Assembly: GCA_030144725.1 (NCBI GenBank)
Contig: JASKMD010000004.1
Location: forward strand, 7,102,329 to 7,166,328
DNA: 64,000 nucleotides
Origin: Haematococcus lacustris
Lineage: Eukaryota > Chlorophyta > Chlorophyceae > Chlamydomonadales > Haematococcaceae
Direction: 5' to 3'
Positions 1 through 10,413 of the stretch are shown piece by piece. A model generated the notes under the pieces. The model was given only the letters and a program-made list of their open reading frames with translations. It had not been told where the DNA came from and did not search any database. The position numbers and the translations under genes were made by a program. Within the stretch, counting starts at the first letter, position 1, and each line of letters opens with the position of its first letter.

Positions 1-389
1 AGTACAGACTGGCCACGCAGCCTGCATTTGCAGTGGTGCAGCTGGCTGGCAAGCAGTACAAAGTGACGGTGGATGACATCCTGTTCGTGAACCACCTGGC
101 GGAGGCCACGGTGAATGAGGTCATCGCCTTGGAGCGGGTGCTCCTAGCCGGGACTCGCGAGGTCACCACTATCGGCCGACCGTACGTCAGCGGCGCGCGG
201 GTGCTGGCGGCTGTCGAAGAGCACTTCAAGGACGGCAAAGTGCATGTGTTCAGGTTTAAGAAGCGCAACCGATATAAGAAGTACAAGGCGCCGCGACCGC
301 ACCTCACCACCCTCCGCATTCTGGACATCCAGGCTGCCCCGGGCGTGCCGCTCGTCCCGCCGTCGCTACAGGTGCGCCGAGGTGTCTGA
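1..389 (+). CDS. Organellar ribosomal protein bL21 (3' part)
   Basis: The frame is open to the left edge of the window (from base 3), so only the C-terminal part is present; it stops with TGA at 387-389. The visible protein carries the bL21 signature: a GKQYKV segment near the start of the fold (E. coli L21 has GGKQHRV), a V-x-IGRPYV-x-GA strand, and the basic VFRFKKRNRYKKYKAPR stretch that binds 23S rRNA, followed by LTTLRILDI. bL21 is a large-subunit protein near the exit side of bacterial-type ribosomes. In algae it is nuclear-encoded and imported. I infer the mitochondrial form, but the transit peptide lies off-window, so a plastid form is not excluded. The C-terminal tail of about 15 residues beyond the fold is not typical and may be lineage-specific. 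Confidence 0.9.
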   Translation, partial: YRLATQPAFAVVQLAGKQYKVTVDDILFVNHLAEATVNEVIALERVLLAGTREVTTIGRPYVSGARVLAAVEEHFKDGKVHVFRFKKRNRYKKYKAPRPHLTTLRILDIQAAPGVPLVPPSLQVRRGV

Positions 390-1088
390 GGAGCGGCTCC
401 CGTCACAACAGCGAATAGCCTGCTCCGCCCGGCGCCCGTTGAGCTCGGCGGCTGACCTGCGTGCGTACTTGCGTGCATCACCCGTGTGTGTGTACGCCTG
501 TCTCGCAGGCACCGGCACTACCCATCCAGCCACTGAGCCCGGACGCGCTGCTGAACTCCAATGCCCCTGTAGCCCCTGGCGTGCAGAGGCTCACATCCCT
601 TTGATTGACACGCGTGCTTGTTGTATGTAGGCACTGGGGGGCACCATGCTGGCCTAGGCAGAAGTTAGCCTTTAGAGACAGGTACATGCAAGGCAAGGCA
701 AGGCAAGGCAGTACTGAATGAAGTCAAGCCTGACACGTTGCAAGAGCATGAACCCGCGACCATGGGAGAATGGGTTGTGTTAAGCATGAGCGTGCTGGAC
801 TTCAGAGGGCCACACCAACTGTGCCGGTTGGCCCGGCTTGGTGAGCGATGAAGACGGGAGGCTGGCCAGCACCCAATGCACCCCAACACCACTCAGCTAG
901 TGCTTGTTGTTGTGATGGCATGGGTTCGGCATGGACAAGGTGGCGACGAAGCAGGTATTTGAGGCAGTAGATCAGGGGGAGGTTGGCTGGGCCCTTAGTC
1001 CCTCTTGCAGCTTGTTGTTGTCGAGGTTGTGGTTAGTTAACACCACAGCGCCGTCAGCCTGGTATTGCTGCTGCCATTTTATGCTCTA
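390..1088. other. bL21 downstream region, no gene seen
   Basis: No convincing coding sequence on either strand. It contains a short run of GGCAA repeats near 687-711 and presumably the bL21 3' UTR. The strand asymmetry and stop density look non-coding. Confidence 0.5.
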
Positions 1089-1413
1089 ACGACACGCATG
1101 ACTGCGACGTCAAAAGTGGCTGAGTGTGTTGCCCTATAATATCTTTAGCTGGACTTGTAACCGGCATTGCACCGCTTGCTTTCCTTGTGCCATGGCAGGT
1201 GGGCAGACCGGGACTGCAATGCAGCATTGAATATGCAGCGCATTGGGGATGGGGTCAGGCAATAGTGTAGGTGGTAGGCACTCGTGCACCATGTCCATGT
1301 GCATTGGGTATACTCCACACAGCCCATTAACATCAACTGAGTCGGGCCACTAGTGGTCCCTAGTATTCCCGCTAGTGGCCGCTAGTGGCCACTACTGGTC
1401 CGGCTCAAATGGA
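1089..1413 (+). mobile_element. Short Fanzor-derived element, copy A
   Basis: A roughly 325-bp relic. Its left end (1089-1114) matches 53076-53101 almost base for base, and its right end (about 1252-1413) matches 26310-26480 and 54590-54760. In between, at 1197-1262, it encodes WADRDCNAALNMQRIG and then a stop. This is the RuvC-III motif (D-R-D-x-N-A-A) of TnpB/Fanzor proteins. The sequence then jumps straight into the shared 3' module, so the rest of the protein gene has been deleted. It behaves like a non-autonomous internal-deletion derivative of a larger Fanzor element. The family identification rests on the motif and on the longer relatives at 25.6 and 49 kb. Confidence 0.65.
1341..1404 (+). 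ncRNA. Candidate hairpin RNA or element end, copy A
   Basis: The arm 1341-1356 pairs with 1389-1404 over 16 positions: 13 Watson-Crick pairs, two G-U wobbles and one C-C mismatch. The same 64-nt hairpin is at 26409-26472 and 54685-54748. The two substitutions in the 3' arm of those copies turn Watson-Crick pairs into G-U, so pairing is kept. TnpB/Fanzor guide RNAs (omegaRNA) usually overlap the 3' end of the nuclease gene, which fits this position. Function as an RNA is inference; it could equally be a transposase or nuclease binding palindrome. Confidence 0.4.
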
Positions 1414-1880
1414 GGCTGGTGACTGCACATGGTGGCACACACTGAAGCTCGTGAAGCAGCCATCAGGTCATCACCTATAGGCTTCTTGGTCAGTATGTGC
1501 AATGTCGATGCACCCACTCAACGTGGCAGGGAGCCCCAGTGGGGTGACGTGAACCAAGCAGTAATGTCAGGCCTCGCGGCATCAGGGTTAGACACCTACT
1601 TTGGGTCACGCGCCCTCACCAGGAGGCAGACATTGGAGCAACAGTGGTGTGGGTATAAGTTATACTATAACATGTCCCGCACCATGCGCCCGCCTATGCG
1701 GTCTTGAAAATACAAATTGACAGGTTGGCAAGACCAGCCTCTTCTGTTTCGTCGTAGCTTTCATACGCGACCAGCAGAACACGTGCGATGGCGTCTCAGC
1801 AACTTGATATGGCGGGCCAGGTGCGAGCAAGACGTACAGCGTGGGACTGCTCTGCCAGAGCTAAAGCAGTCAGCATTGCC
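1414..1880. other. POC1 upstream region
   Basis: Presumed promoter and 5' UTR of POC1. An open stretch at 1429-1707 has no recognisable family and is treated as chance. No clear TATA box was identified. An in-frame ATG at 1788 would extend POC1 by 31 residues, but the conserved start appears to be at 1881. Confidence 0.4.
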
Positions 1881-4800
1881 ATGCAGCCGGACGACCCCAC
1901 GCTGGAGCGGTCATTTAGGGGGCACAAGGACGCTGTAACCAGCGTGTGTTTCAATAACAACATGAAACAGCTCATATCGGGCTCGCTCGACGGCTGCGTC
2001 ATGATTTGGAACTTCAAGCCTCAGCTTCGCGCCTACCGCTTTGCCGGTCACAAGGTCGGACAGCATCCAGCTACCCATGGATAGCCACAGCTGCTTACCT
2101 GCCTGGGTGCTGTGTGACATGCAGGCAGCTGTATACTCTGTTGCGTTTTCTCCTACTCATTCCCTTATAGCATCAGCATCGAAAGACCGCACCATCCGGC
2201 TGTGGCAGCCCAGTGTGTGAGTAACACGACAACTGCTCTACCAATGTGATGCAGCCATACGGCTAGCAGAGGTTTACACCATGCCACAGCTTCTGGATGC
2301 AGGGAAGGCAAATCCACTGTGCTGAAAGCACACACTGGCACTGTGCGTTGCGTGGATTTCTCAAATGATGGGCGCATGCTGCTGAGCGCCTCCGATGACA
2401 AGACAATAAAGGTACCCCAGAATGTGCACAACTGCCAAAATGTGCCAGCGTGGCACAAATTGCCCATTTCATGGGAACATGTACATCGCTAGACATCACT
2501 GTACAGAGGTACCCCACTTCCCACCCACACCCACACCACTTGAAGAAATAGCAGCAGCAGCACCAGCAGCACCTCTAGCAGCAGCAGCAGCACCAGCAGC
2601 ACCTCCAGCAGCAGCAGCAGCAGCAGGCCTGTTGCCGATGTGACACCCTCAAGGCCCCAGGCCTGGGTTAGCTGGTTGGCCACCAGCCCAGTGGCGCCAC
2701 CTGCCCTGCTCCCTTAGGGCATCAGGCCAGTCAGGTCACCAGCCAGGCTCACCCCTGGAGCTGCTGGGCCCCTGGCTGCAGGTCTGGGCTCTGCCCACGC
2801 AGCGTTTTGCCTTCACGCTGTCCGGGCACCAGAACTGGGTGCGCTCCTGCGCCGCATCGCCTGACTGCCGGCTGGCCGTGTCAGGTGGAGACGACCGTTG
2901 CGTGAAGGTGCAGGCACAGTCAGCCACCCCTACACCGCTCTGCTGGCTGCTGCAGTTCCTTGCCAGCCTTCTGCTGCACCTGTGAACCTGGTGCTGGGGG
3001 CTGCGGCAGGGCAGACCACCCCTTAGATAGGGAGCAGGTTGGGGCCAGGGCAGGCCACCCTCTTCCCTTCCAGGAGGCATGGGCAGGGCGGGCCACTCTG
3101 TTGCCGGTCCACGGCCTGGGGTGTCAGCTTGTCAGCAAACTGGGCCGGCACCCCATCAGGCGGCGCACTTCAGGGCCACTATGGCACCCTGACCACACGC
3201 ATGCTACTTGCATGCCGCTTTGCCGGGTTCTCTCTCGCGTCATCACGGCGCCTGGCAACATGCATGCCAGTTTGCTCGACTCTCTCCAACCTCCATAGCG
3301 CCTGGACTCATGGGCGGTGCCACAGAGCAGTGACTGTCAGCAGTGATGTGTGGATGGTGGGGATGACAGTGTCAGGCACCCTGGCCACCAGCGGCAGGGT
3401 GGGGCAGCGGCAGGCTGGACAGCTTGACATCCAGCCCACTGCAGCCATGCAGGGTGACAAGGCCCTAGTACGGGGCTGCTCAGCGTCAGGGTTGTGCGGA
3501 ACACCGGGGAGGTGGGTATGCAGGGGATGCAGCGTCTCCTCTGCCCTGGCCAGCAGCAGAGGAGGCAGGCCTGCGCCACTGATGAGGATGAGCAGGGTGG
3601 GAGGCTGCATGAGGGTGGCACCACAACTGCTGCAACCGCAACTCTAGCACTGGCCATACAGCTGGCAGGGCCTAGCCTTGCCTGACCACCTAGCCTTGCC
3701 AACTACAACTACTATGTCTGATAAGTTATACTGTAATGATAGAAAGCCTTGCCAAGTATATTATTTCTACTTTTCTGATGACTTTTACTAAGATGATCGC
3801 TTATGATAAGGGCAGAGCCTCGCCAGGCCACCCTGACTGCAGCTGCTGCTGGTGGCCTCAGGTATGGGACCTGGGCAGCAAGAAGTGCATCCGCAGCTAT
3901 GATGACCACACGGGCTGCGTTAACACCGTGGCCTTCCACCCGGACGGCACCTGCGTGGCGTCTGCTGGCACAGACAACACCATCAAGCTGTGGGACATAC
4001 GGTGCGTAGGGGATGCTGTGGGGCAGCAGGCAGCAGTGCCATGAGGCAATGCTATGAGGCAGTGCCATGTTGAGGGGGTCAGCAGTTACAGTCAGCTGAC
4101 CCTCCTCCTCCTCCTCCTCCTCCTCTTGTTCCTCCTCCTTCCCCTTCTCCTCCTCCATGTAGTCGTTGACGTCATCATCACCATCATTGACTGCCTCCCG
4201 GTTCTCATCTCGCTGGCTGCACAGGACCAACCAGCTGCTCCAGCACTACAAAGCTCACACCGGGGCGGTCACACACCTGACCTTCCACCCCTCCGGCAAC
4301 TTCCTGCTGACCACCTCCCTGGACGCCACTCTCAAGGCAGGTGCTGGGGCCGGGTCCAGGTGGTAGTGGTCTGGGGTGCCAGGTGAGGCAGTGCAGCCCC
4401 TCTCTCCCTCCTGACCTGCCTGGAGGGTGGCCAGGGCTGGTGGGAGTGGGTGTCGGGGATTTGGAGGTGTGCTGAAGAGGTGTTTGAGGGAAGTTAGTGG
4501 TACCGCAGTGCGGTGCAGCGTGGGTACCGAATGGGGCACTAGGGGACTGTGTCGCAGCCTGTCATCATCATCATCAGCAGCAGCAACGTCGTTATGTAGC
4601 ATGTGCCTCTTGGCGTTGCTGTATCACACAGCTGCATATGCTTAGTATGTATAAGGTACCCAGGGCCTAGTAGCCTAGTATGGGCGCTGGCGAGGGTCAG
4701 TGCTGCAATGTGCACGCGTCTAGGGAGGTGGTAGTGGTCTTGTGGGATTCGAGGAAGGCAGTGCTGCCCCTATCTCCCTCTTGAGATGCCTCGGTCTGTT

Positions 4801-7800
4801 GCGGATGGATACGAGAGTGAGGGGTAGTGGAGGGAGGGGCGGTGCGATAGGAGGTCGGGGTGGGGTGAGGAAGTGGAGGTAGCGGCAGATAGGGCCATAG
4901 CCAGGGTTGATGGTGGTGGAGGCATAGCTGATGAGGAGGGGCTGGAGGAGGAGGAGGTGGTGGTGTTGGAAAGGAAGGAGGGGAGAGAGCAAGCTGGGAG
5001 GACAGCAAGGGGTAGGTTTTGAAGGTAAAGGGAGGCGAGGAGGAGGAGGAGAAGGTGTGCTGGTGTCCAGGTGTGGGACTTGCGAGAGGGTGCTCTGTTC
5101 TACACGCTGCATGGCCACGAGGGCGCGACCCTGGGTGGGGCCTTCTCCCCTGCCGGGGACTACTTTGCCAGCGCTGGTGCTGACGAGCAGGTGGGCCCGC
5201 TAGAGCCACCCACTGCACCCAGACAGTACAGGCACATCACACATCACTCGGACACCTTACACCAGACACCAGACCAGACCAACAAAACTCATTCAACAAG
5301 GAACAACATGTTGGACTGTGGGTAATCTCACTTAGCTACTACAATCAAGTTGTAGCATCCTCGGTCGCACCCTTGATGAACACAAACCCCAAGTCGATGG
5401 CACGTTCCTGATGGCAAGATGGCAAAGATGGTAAGATGGCAATCTGTGGCAAGATGGCAAGATGGCAAAGATGGTAAGATGGCAATCTGTGGCAAACGGA
5501 GCCTTTTCATAGTGTCCGCTGTCACACTGTGCGCTGTCCTTTGACAGCCGTTGCATTTGCTGACGCGTCCTTAGCTGCTGGTTAGCTGCTGACAGTTGAG
5601 ACCTGCAGGGGAGACCTCAGCTGAGACCTCAGCGGAGTCATCAGCGGAGACAGGTTACAGTGCGGCGTAGCGGAGAGACACCAGACCAGACACATCACAC
5701 AGGCCCTGCAAGCGGGCCCTTCCTTTCCTTTCCATTTGCATTTTTGCCCTTCCCATCTAAGCATGTGGGCACACCAGCCACTCTGCACCCCACTCACACT
5801 CCATCTTTTCCCATCTGGGCACCGCTGCCACTCTGCACCCCATTGCTCATCAAGCCTGCCCAGCCTGACAACGGCAAATGGCTGGATATTGACATACTGG
5901 TTCGGCTGAACCAGGGCCGCAGGAGCGGCTGAGCATCCCACCCTCACTGGGCCGAGAGCTTGAGGGCCCCACCTCTGCCTCTGAGGCCTATCCCCACCAC
6001 CACCGCCTTCCTCACCTCCACCACCACCACCACCACCACCCCACTAACCCCTCACCAACACCATCGTGACCCCTTCCCCACCACCACCACCACCACCACC
6101 ACCACCAACCCTCACCCCACCACCCTCACCACCACTACCATCCCCTCCCTCTCGAGAGGGGTCAAGGCCAGGGTCCCCTGTAAGGCCGGAACTGCAGTCC
6201 CTCACCCTCCCCTGTAGGGCCGGAACTGCAGTCCCCGGTACAAGCCTACTGCCACTCCCATCACCACCATCACCACTGCACCCCATGACCTGGGTGGCTC
6301 TGCTGCACCCTGCCACTCACCTTTGCCACTCAAAAAGCTATGTGTCCCGGTGGTGGGACCAGGCCGTGCACCCTCCAGGCAGTGGCTCCTCCCTGGCAGG
6401 AATGCACGCTGGCTCTGCCTCAGTAGCCCTTTCCAACTTGCCCTCACCCTGCTCTGCTCTGCTCGACCTGTCTTGACCTTGCATTCACAGCCCTTTCACT
6501 GCTCTTTCGCTGCTGCTGCTGCTGCTTTCGCCGCTGCTGCTGCTGCTGCTGCTGCCGCTGCTGCTGCTGCTGCTGCCGCTGCTGCTGCCGCTGCTGCTGC
6601 TGCTGCTGCCGCTGCTGCCGCTGCTGCCGCTGCTGCTGCCGCTGCTGCCTCTGCTGCTGCTGCTGCCTCTGCTGCTGCTGCTGCCTCTGCCGCTGCTGCT
6701 GCTGCCGCTGCTGCTGCTGCCGCTGCTGCCGCTGCTGCTGCTGCTGCTGCCGCTGCTGCTGCTGCTGCCGCTGCTGCTGCTGCCTCTGCCGCTGCCGCCG
6801 CTGCTGCTGCTGCCGCTGCTGCTGCTGCCGCTGCTGCTGCCGCTGCTGCCGCTGCTGCTGCTGCCGCTGCTGCTGCTGCTGCTGCTGCTGCCGCTGCCGC
6901 TGGTGCCGCTGCCGCTGGTGCCGCTGCCGCTGGTGCCGCTGCCGCTGGTGCCGCTGCTGCTGCTGCCGCTGCTGCTGCTGCCGCTGCTGCTGCTGCCGCT
7001 GCTGCTGCTGCCGCTGCCGCTGCTGCTGCTGCTGCTGCTGCTGGCGGTGTCAGGGATAGCTAAGCTGTGTCAAGCTACCGCCCCTTCCCGGCTGCTGCAC
7101 CACGACCTGTGTGATTCTACTGCACCTTGCCACTTACCTGTGCCACCTTTGTTACCCAGATAAGCCGTCTTCTTCTTCCTCTTCCTCTTCTTCTCCTCCT
7201 TGCCATGTGCCGTCTCCCCTTCCCTTCCCTCACACCTGACTGGCTGGGTACCCGCCTGGCTCCAGGTCATGGTGTGGAAGACAAACTTTGACCGCTGCCT
7301 GGAGGACTGCGTGATGCCCGGCATTGGCAGAGCAGGCCAGAGCCCACTGGGGTCCAGCAGTCAAGCCCTGATGCCCCCAGGCAGCCGCCACCCTGCTGCT
7401 GCCAGCAACCGATCCTCCTTCAACCACAGCCCACTGCCACAGCAGCAGCAGCAGCTGGCTGAGGGGCAGGTCAGGCCTGCGTCAGCTAACCAGGCGGGGT
7501 CAGGACCATGGCAGCAGCAGCAGGGGGGGCAAAGACGGCACCCAGAGGGGCAAGCTGGAGGGCGAGTGGGGCGGACAGCCCGGGCAGCAGCACCGGTGGA
7601 CATGCAACAACCGCAGATCACACATGTGACAGTGAGTCAAGCATAAGCACCTACCACTCAGTTACCCATCTCACTGTCACACTGACTCATTGCCATTGAG
7701 TCATACCATCAATCCCAATGCCTCACGCCCTTTTCCTCTTCCTGCCCAAGATGAGCTAAGAGTGAAGCTGTTTAACCCCTGCCATGCCTCAACTGCCCCC

Positions 7801-8627
7801 TGCTGCCTCTGAACTGCCCATGCCTAGCTTCTCTTCATGTGCTTGCATGGCCCCACGGCAGGCGCCAGAACCCTTGGAGTTTGAAATGGAAGTGCCGCCC
7901 CCGCTGAACCTGAGTGGCTTGCCTGATTCGCTGGCAGCCACCTTGCAGCACATTGTGGGGCAGCTGGATGTGCTGACTCAGGTGAGGGGGAAGGTAGGGA
8001 GGGCGGCAAGGGGGGGGCAGGTACAGTGGGGGATGGGGGGCGGGGCCAGGCGAAAGCTCAGGGTCGTAGGTACGACTGTGCCGCCATGACAGGGCACCTC
8101 TCACCTTGGCAGGCCATTTGTTGAGCTGCCCGCAACGTCGCTTGCACACAATTGCATGGTTGTGCTATAAGGGGTTGTTGGAATGCATTGAGGGAGTCAA
8201 GGGGAGAGACATCCTACACTTCACTGCAAGACACTGCAACAACCCTCTTACCCCTCCTCCTCGCCTTCCTACCCTCCCCACCTACTCGCCACTTCTAGCA
8301 CCCCCAACGTCCATGTGGTGGTTTTGACTGTTGAAGGCTGGGGCTGGTGACCTTAGTAGGATTAGACTGAGCTGCACAGGGAGGCCGAGTCAGGAAGTGC
8401 TCTGATTGCAGACCATGGCCATGCTGGACGAGCGACTGACTATGAACGAGGACCGTGTGCGGCGCATGGATGACAAGATGGACGCAGTCATGGGAGGGCC
8501 TCACACTGCCCCTGCCCTGTCCAACACACTGGCAGCCAAGGCCGACCTGGCCAGCCCCCACTACCCAGGCAGCAGCGCTAGTCCTGGTCAGGACATCACT
8601 CTCTCAGTGGACCAGACCCATCCCTGA
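1881..8627 (+). CDS. POC1: POC1 centriolar WD40-repeat protein
   Basis: Ten exons: 1881-2054, 2125-2216, 2303-2411, 2782-2907, 3862-4001, 4225-4336, 5071-5190, 7266-7631, 7862-7981, 8412-8627. They join in phase to give about 524 residues. Exons 1-7 and the start of 8 form seven WD40 blades, beginning with [19 protein letters not shown] and ending with [11 protein letters not shown] Gln/Ala/Pro-rich linker follows, then a short coiled coil in the last exon ([20 protein letters not shown]). This WD40-plus-C-terminal-coil layout is that of POC1, which sits in the centriole inner lumen and is needed for centriole stability and cilium formation. The intron after 4336 uses a GC donor (AAG|GCAGGT). 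Intron 7 (5191-7265) is filled with repeats and contains a stray 131-bp mobile-element module. Start 1881 is preferred over 1788 because the family similarity begins there. Confidence 0.92.
2536..2636. repeat. AGC-rich trinucleotide repeat in POC1 intron 3
   Basis: An imperfect AGC/ACC triplet array inside the intron 2412-2781. It is read through by short open frames (poly-Ala/Pro or poly-Leu) that are not genes. Confidence 0.8.
5279..5409 (-). repeat. Solo copy of Fanzor-like 3' module in POC1 intron
   Basis: This 131-bp segment is the reverse complement of 10283-10413, with only about two differences. There it lies just downstream of the Fanzor-like gene. Here it stands alone in POC1 intron 7, antisense to POC1. 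Its outer end can fold through a CCAACA/TGTTGG pair. It is either a tiny non-autonomous element or a relic of a removed larger copy. Confidence 0.75.
5411..5496. repeat. Short tandem repeat of GATGGCAA-type units
   Basis: Units of the type GGCAAGATGGCAAAGATGGTAA repeat about twice, with GATGGCAATCTGTGGCAA between them, directly beside the solo mobile-element module at 5279-5409. The array is intronic in POC1. Confidence 0.7.
6000..6150. repeat. CCA/CACC-rich repeat in POC1 intron 7
   Basis: An imperfect CCA trinucleotide array on the plus strand (CACCACCACC runs) in the same long intron. The polyproline and polyhistidine open frames over it are artefacts of the repeat. Confidence 0.75.
6507..7043. 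repeat. 530-bp (CTG/CCG)n array in POC1 intron 7
   Basis: A nearly pure mix of CTG and CCG triplets with a few CTC and GGTG interruptions. It includes a higher-order stretch of four CCGCTGGTGCCGCTG-like units at 6896-6950. It produces long poly-Ala and poly-Leu open frames but lies wholly between the exons ending at 5190 and starting at 7266, which join in phase across it. Arrays this long can form hairpins when transcribed. Confidence 0.9.
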
Positions 8628-8931
8628 CACACAAAGACACCATCACTGGCAACAAGCTCAGTAGCTGCTAGCAGCCTTCCCTTGATGCACACCGGCTTTG
8701 CCAATTAGCTGCTAGCAGCTGGCAGCAGCCAGGGTGGTCAGGGGCCGTTGGTGGTGTCTGTCTGTGTGCAATAATAGGGTTAACCCACAAGATACGCACA
8801 AGTTAATAGGGTTGTGTAATGGATTGTGTAATGGATCTCATTTTCGCCCCACTCCGGTTGCTGGCACTCCGGTTGGATGGCGACCTGATGCCCCCCCTAG
8901 CACGCTTGGATGGTGTTGCTAAATCCCTGAT

Positions 8932-10190
8932 ATGCCCCCGAAAAGGAAACGCAAGCGCCCCGTCTCTCCCGCACAGAGTGCAGCCGGTAAGCCACTGAGC
9001 TTAGCGAAAGGTTAGGCCCCCCTCACGACGCGACGCAGTGTGGTCCACGCGCCATTCCGCTTCCCTCGCCCATCAAGTTCTGCGCGTGTGCTGTGCCGTC
9101 CCATGTAATGCAGGTGCCAGTGGCAGCGGGCAGCAAGTCCAGGGGCAGGGGCAGGCTGTCAAGGTAGTAATTGCAGAGCGGCGCCAGGTTATCAAGGCAG
9201 CCTTTCGCGGCCTTGTGGAGGCAGCGAAGCCTGACCTCAGCCCAGAGGAAGTCGACGCAGTGGTGGCACATGCCAACCAGCGCATGACCATGGGCAGCAT
9301 GCAGTGTTGCCTGGCAGCGGTCATGTCGCTGACCATGCTGCTCCAGTCCTTCCTAGGCCAGCCCACACCAGGCTTCCCAGCAGCAGGTCCAGCCCCATGC
9401 CACCCTCTCCCACCTGACCCAGCCTGCCCTCCCTACTCTCACCCCCGCCTCCCCACACGCCACTCACCCCGCAGTGCAGCCCCCCCAGCCCAGCTGCCCC
9501 CCCCAGTTCAGCTGGACATCGAAGACCCCAGCCTGCTGCCACAGATCAAGGCTGCCATGGACCTGCTCACCAATGCAAGTGTGCAGGAGCACCTGATGCG
9601 TGGCCCCCACCACAGCCGCATCAGGCTGCTGCCCGGTGAGGTGGCCGTGTTCGAGCAGCCCAGCAGTGCCTGGCCAGTTGCCAAGCTTCAGGAGCTGGAC
9701 CAGGTGCACCTGCAAGGTGACGGCAACTCCCTCAATGCCAACGCCACCAAAATCATCGCAAGCATCACAGAGTTCTACCGTCACCCGCAGCGCTTCATCA
9801 ACACGTGGGCCAAGGCAGTCGGGGTGGTGGGGGGGGGGTTCAGCAAGGAGGCAAAGAAGCACTTCCTCAAACTGGTGCTAGGTAGGCTTGACTAGGCTTG
9901 ACTAGGATTGGTGCTAGGTAGGCTTGACAACGGCCCCAGGCCCCTTCATGGGGCAGGTGGCTGGACCGGGACACCAATCCCTGCCTGAACTTTCAGCGCA
10001 TTGGGGAGAGCATGCAGCGCCCCCTGGAGCTGTGCAGCTGGACTGACCTGAGGGCCCTGCCCCCCGTTGGCAAGGAGTACCAGCAGCGCTACAAGCTGGT
10101 CAACGACCGGCTGCCAAAGGTCAAGCAGCGGCTGCACCGGGCTGCAGAGTACCGGCGGGGCATTGATGGCCGGGCCCGCAACAATGCGTA
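8932..10190 (+). pseudogene. Fanzor-like (TnpB family) gene, broken
   Basis: Exon 8932-8986 encodes MPPKRKRKRPVSPAQSAAG, which starts with a classical nuclear localisation motif. It joins in phase (GT donor 8987, acceptor before 9114) to a long exon running to about 9886. That exon ends in a helical segment (EFYRHPQRFINTW... then KEAKKHFLKLVLG). A C-terminal piece at 9957-10190 encodes WLDRDTNPCLNFQRIGES, the RuvC-III motif of TnpB/Fanzor nucleases, and a basic tail. The RuvC-I and RuvC-II regions that should lie between are missing. The donor at 9887 (phase 1) does not match the acceptor at 9956 (phase 2), so the two parts are out of frame. A 17-bp sequence is repeated at 9881-9897 and 9911-9927, where the deletion probably occurred. 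Family assignment of the N-terminal part is inferred from context. Confidence 0.6.
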
Positions 10191-10282
10191 GGCCCTAGTA
10201 GTTTGCTCAGGCTGTTAGCCTCACAAGCATTCAAGCTGTTAGTTTTGATGATGTGCCCAGTGGTCAGGGGGGATTAGCCCCC

Positions 10283-10413
10283 AGGAACGTGCCATCGACT
10301 TGGGGTTTGTGCTCATCAAGGGTGCGACCGAGGATGCTACAACTTGATTGTAGTAGCTGAGTGAGATTACCCACAGTCCAACATGTTGTTCCTTGTTGAA
10401 TGAGTTTTGTTGG
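10283..10413 (+). repeat. 3' module downstream of the Fanzor-like gene
   Basis: Starts about 93 bp after the last in-frame stop of the broken gene. Nearly identical to 5279-5409 (reverse strand). The last 36 bp can fold through CCAACA/TGTTGG. Its position right after the RuvC-III coding end is where a guide RNA and element terminus are expected in TnpB-type elements; that role is inference. Confidence 0.6.

Noticed and set aside
6323..7063. Long poly-alanine open frame
   Set aside because: It is a product of the (CTG/CCG) array and lies inside a POC1 intron whose flanking exons join in phase.
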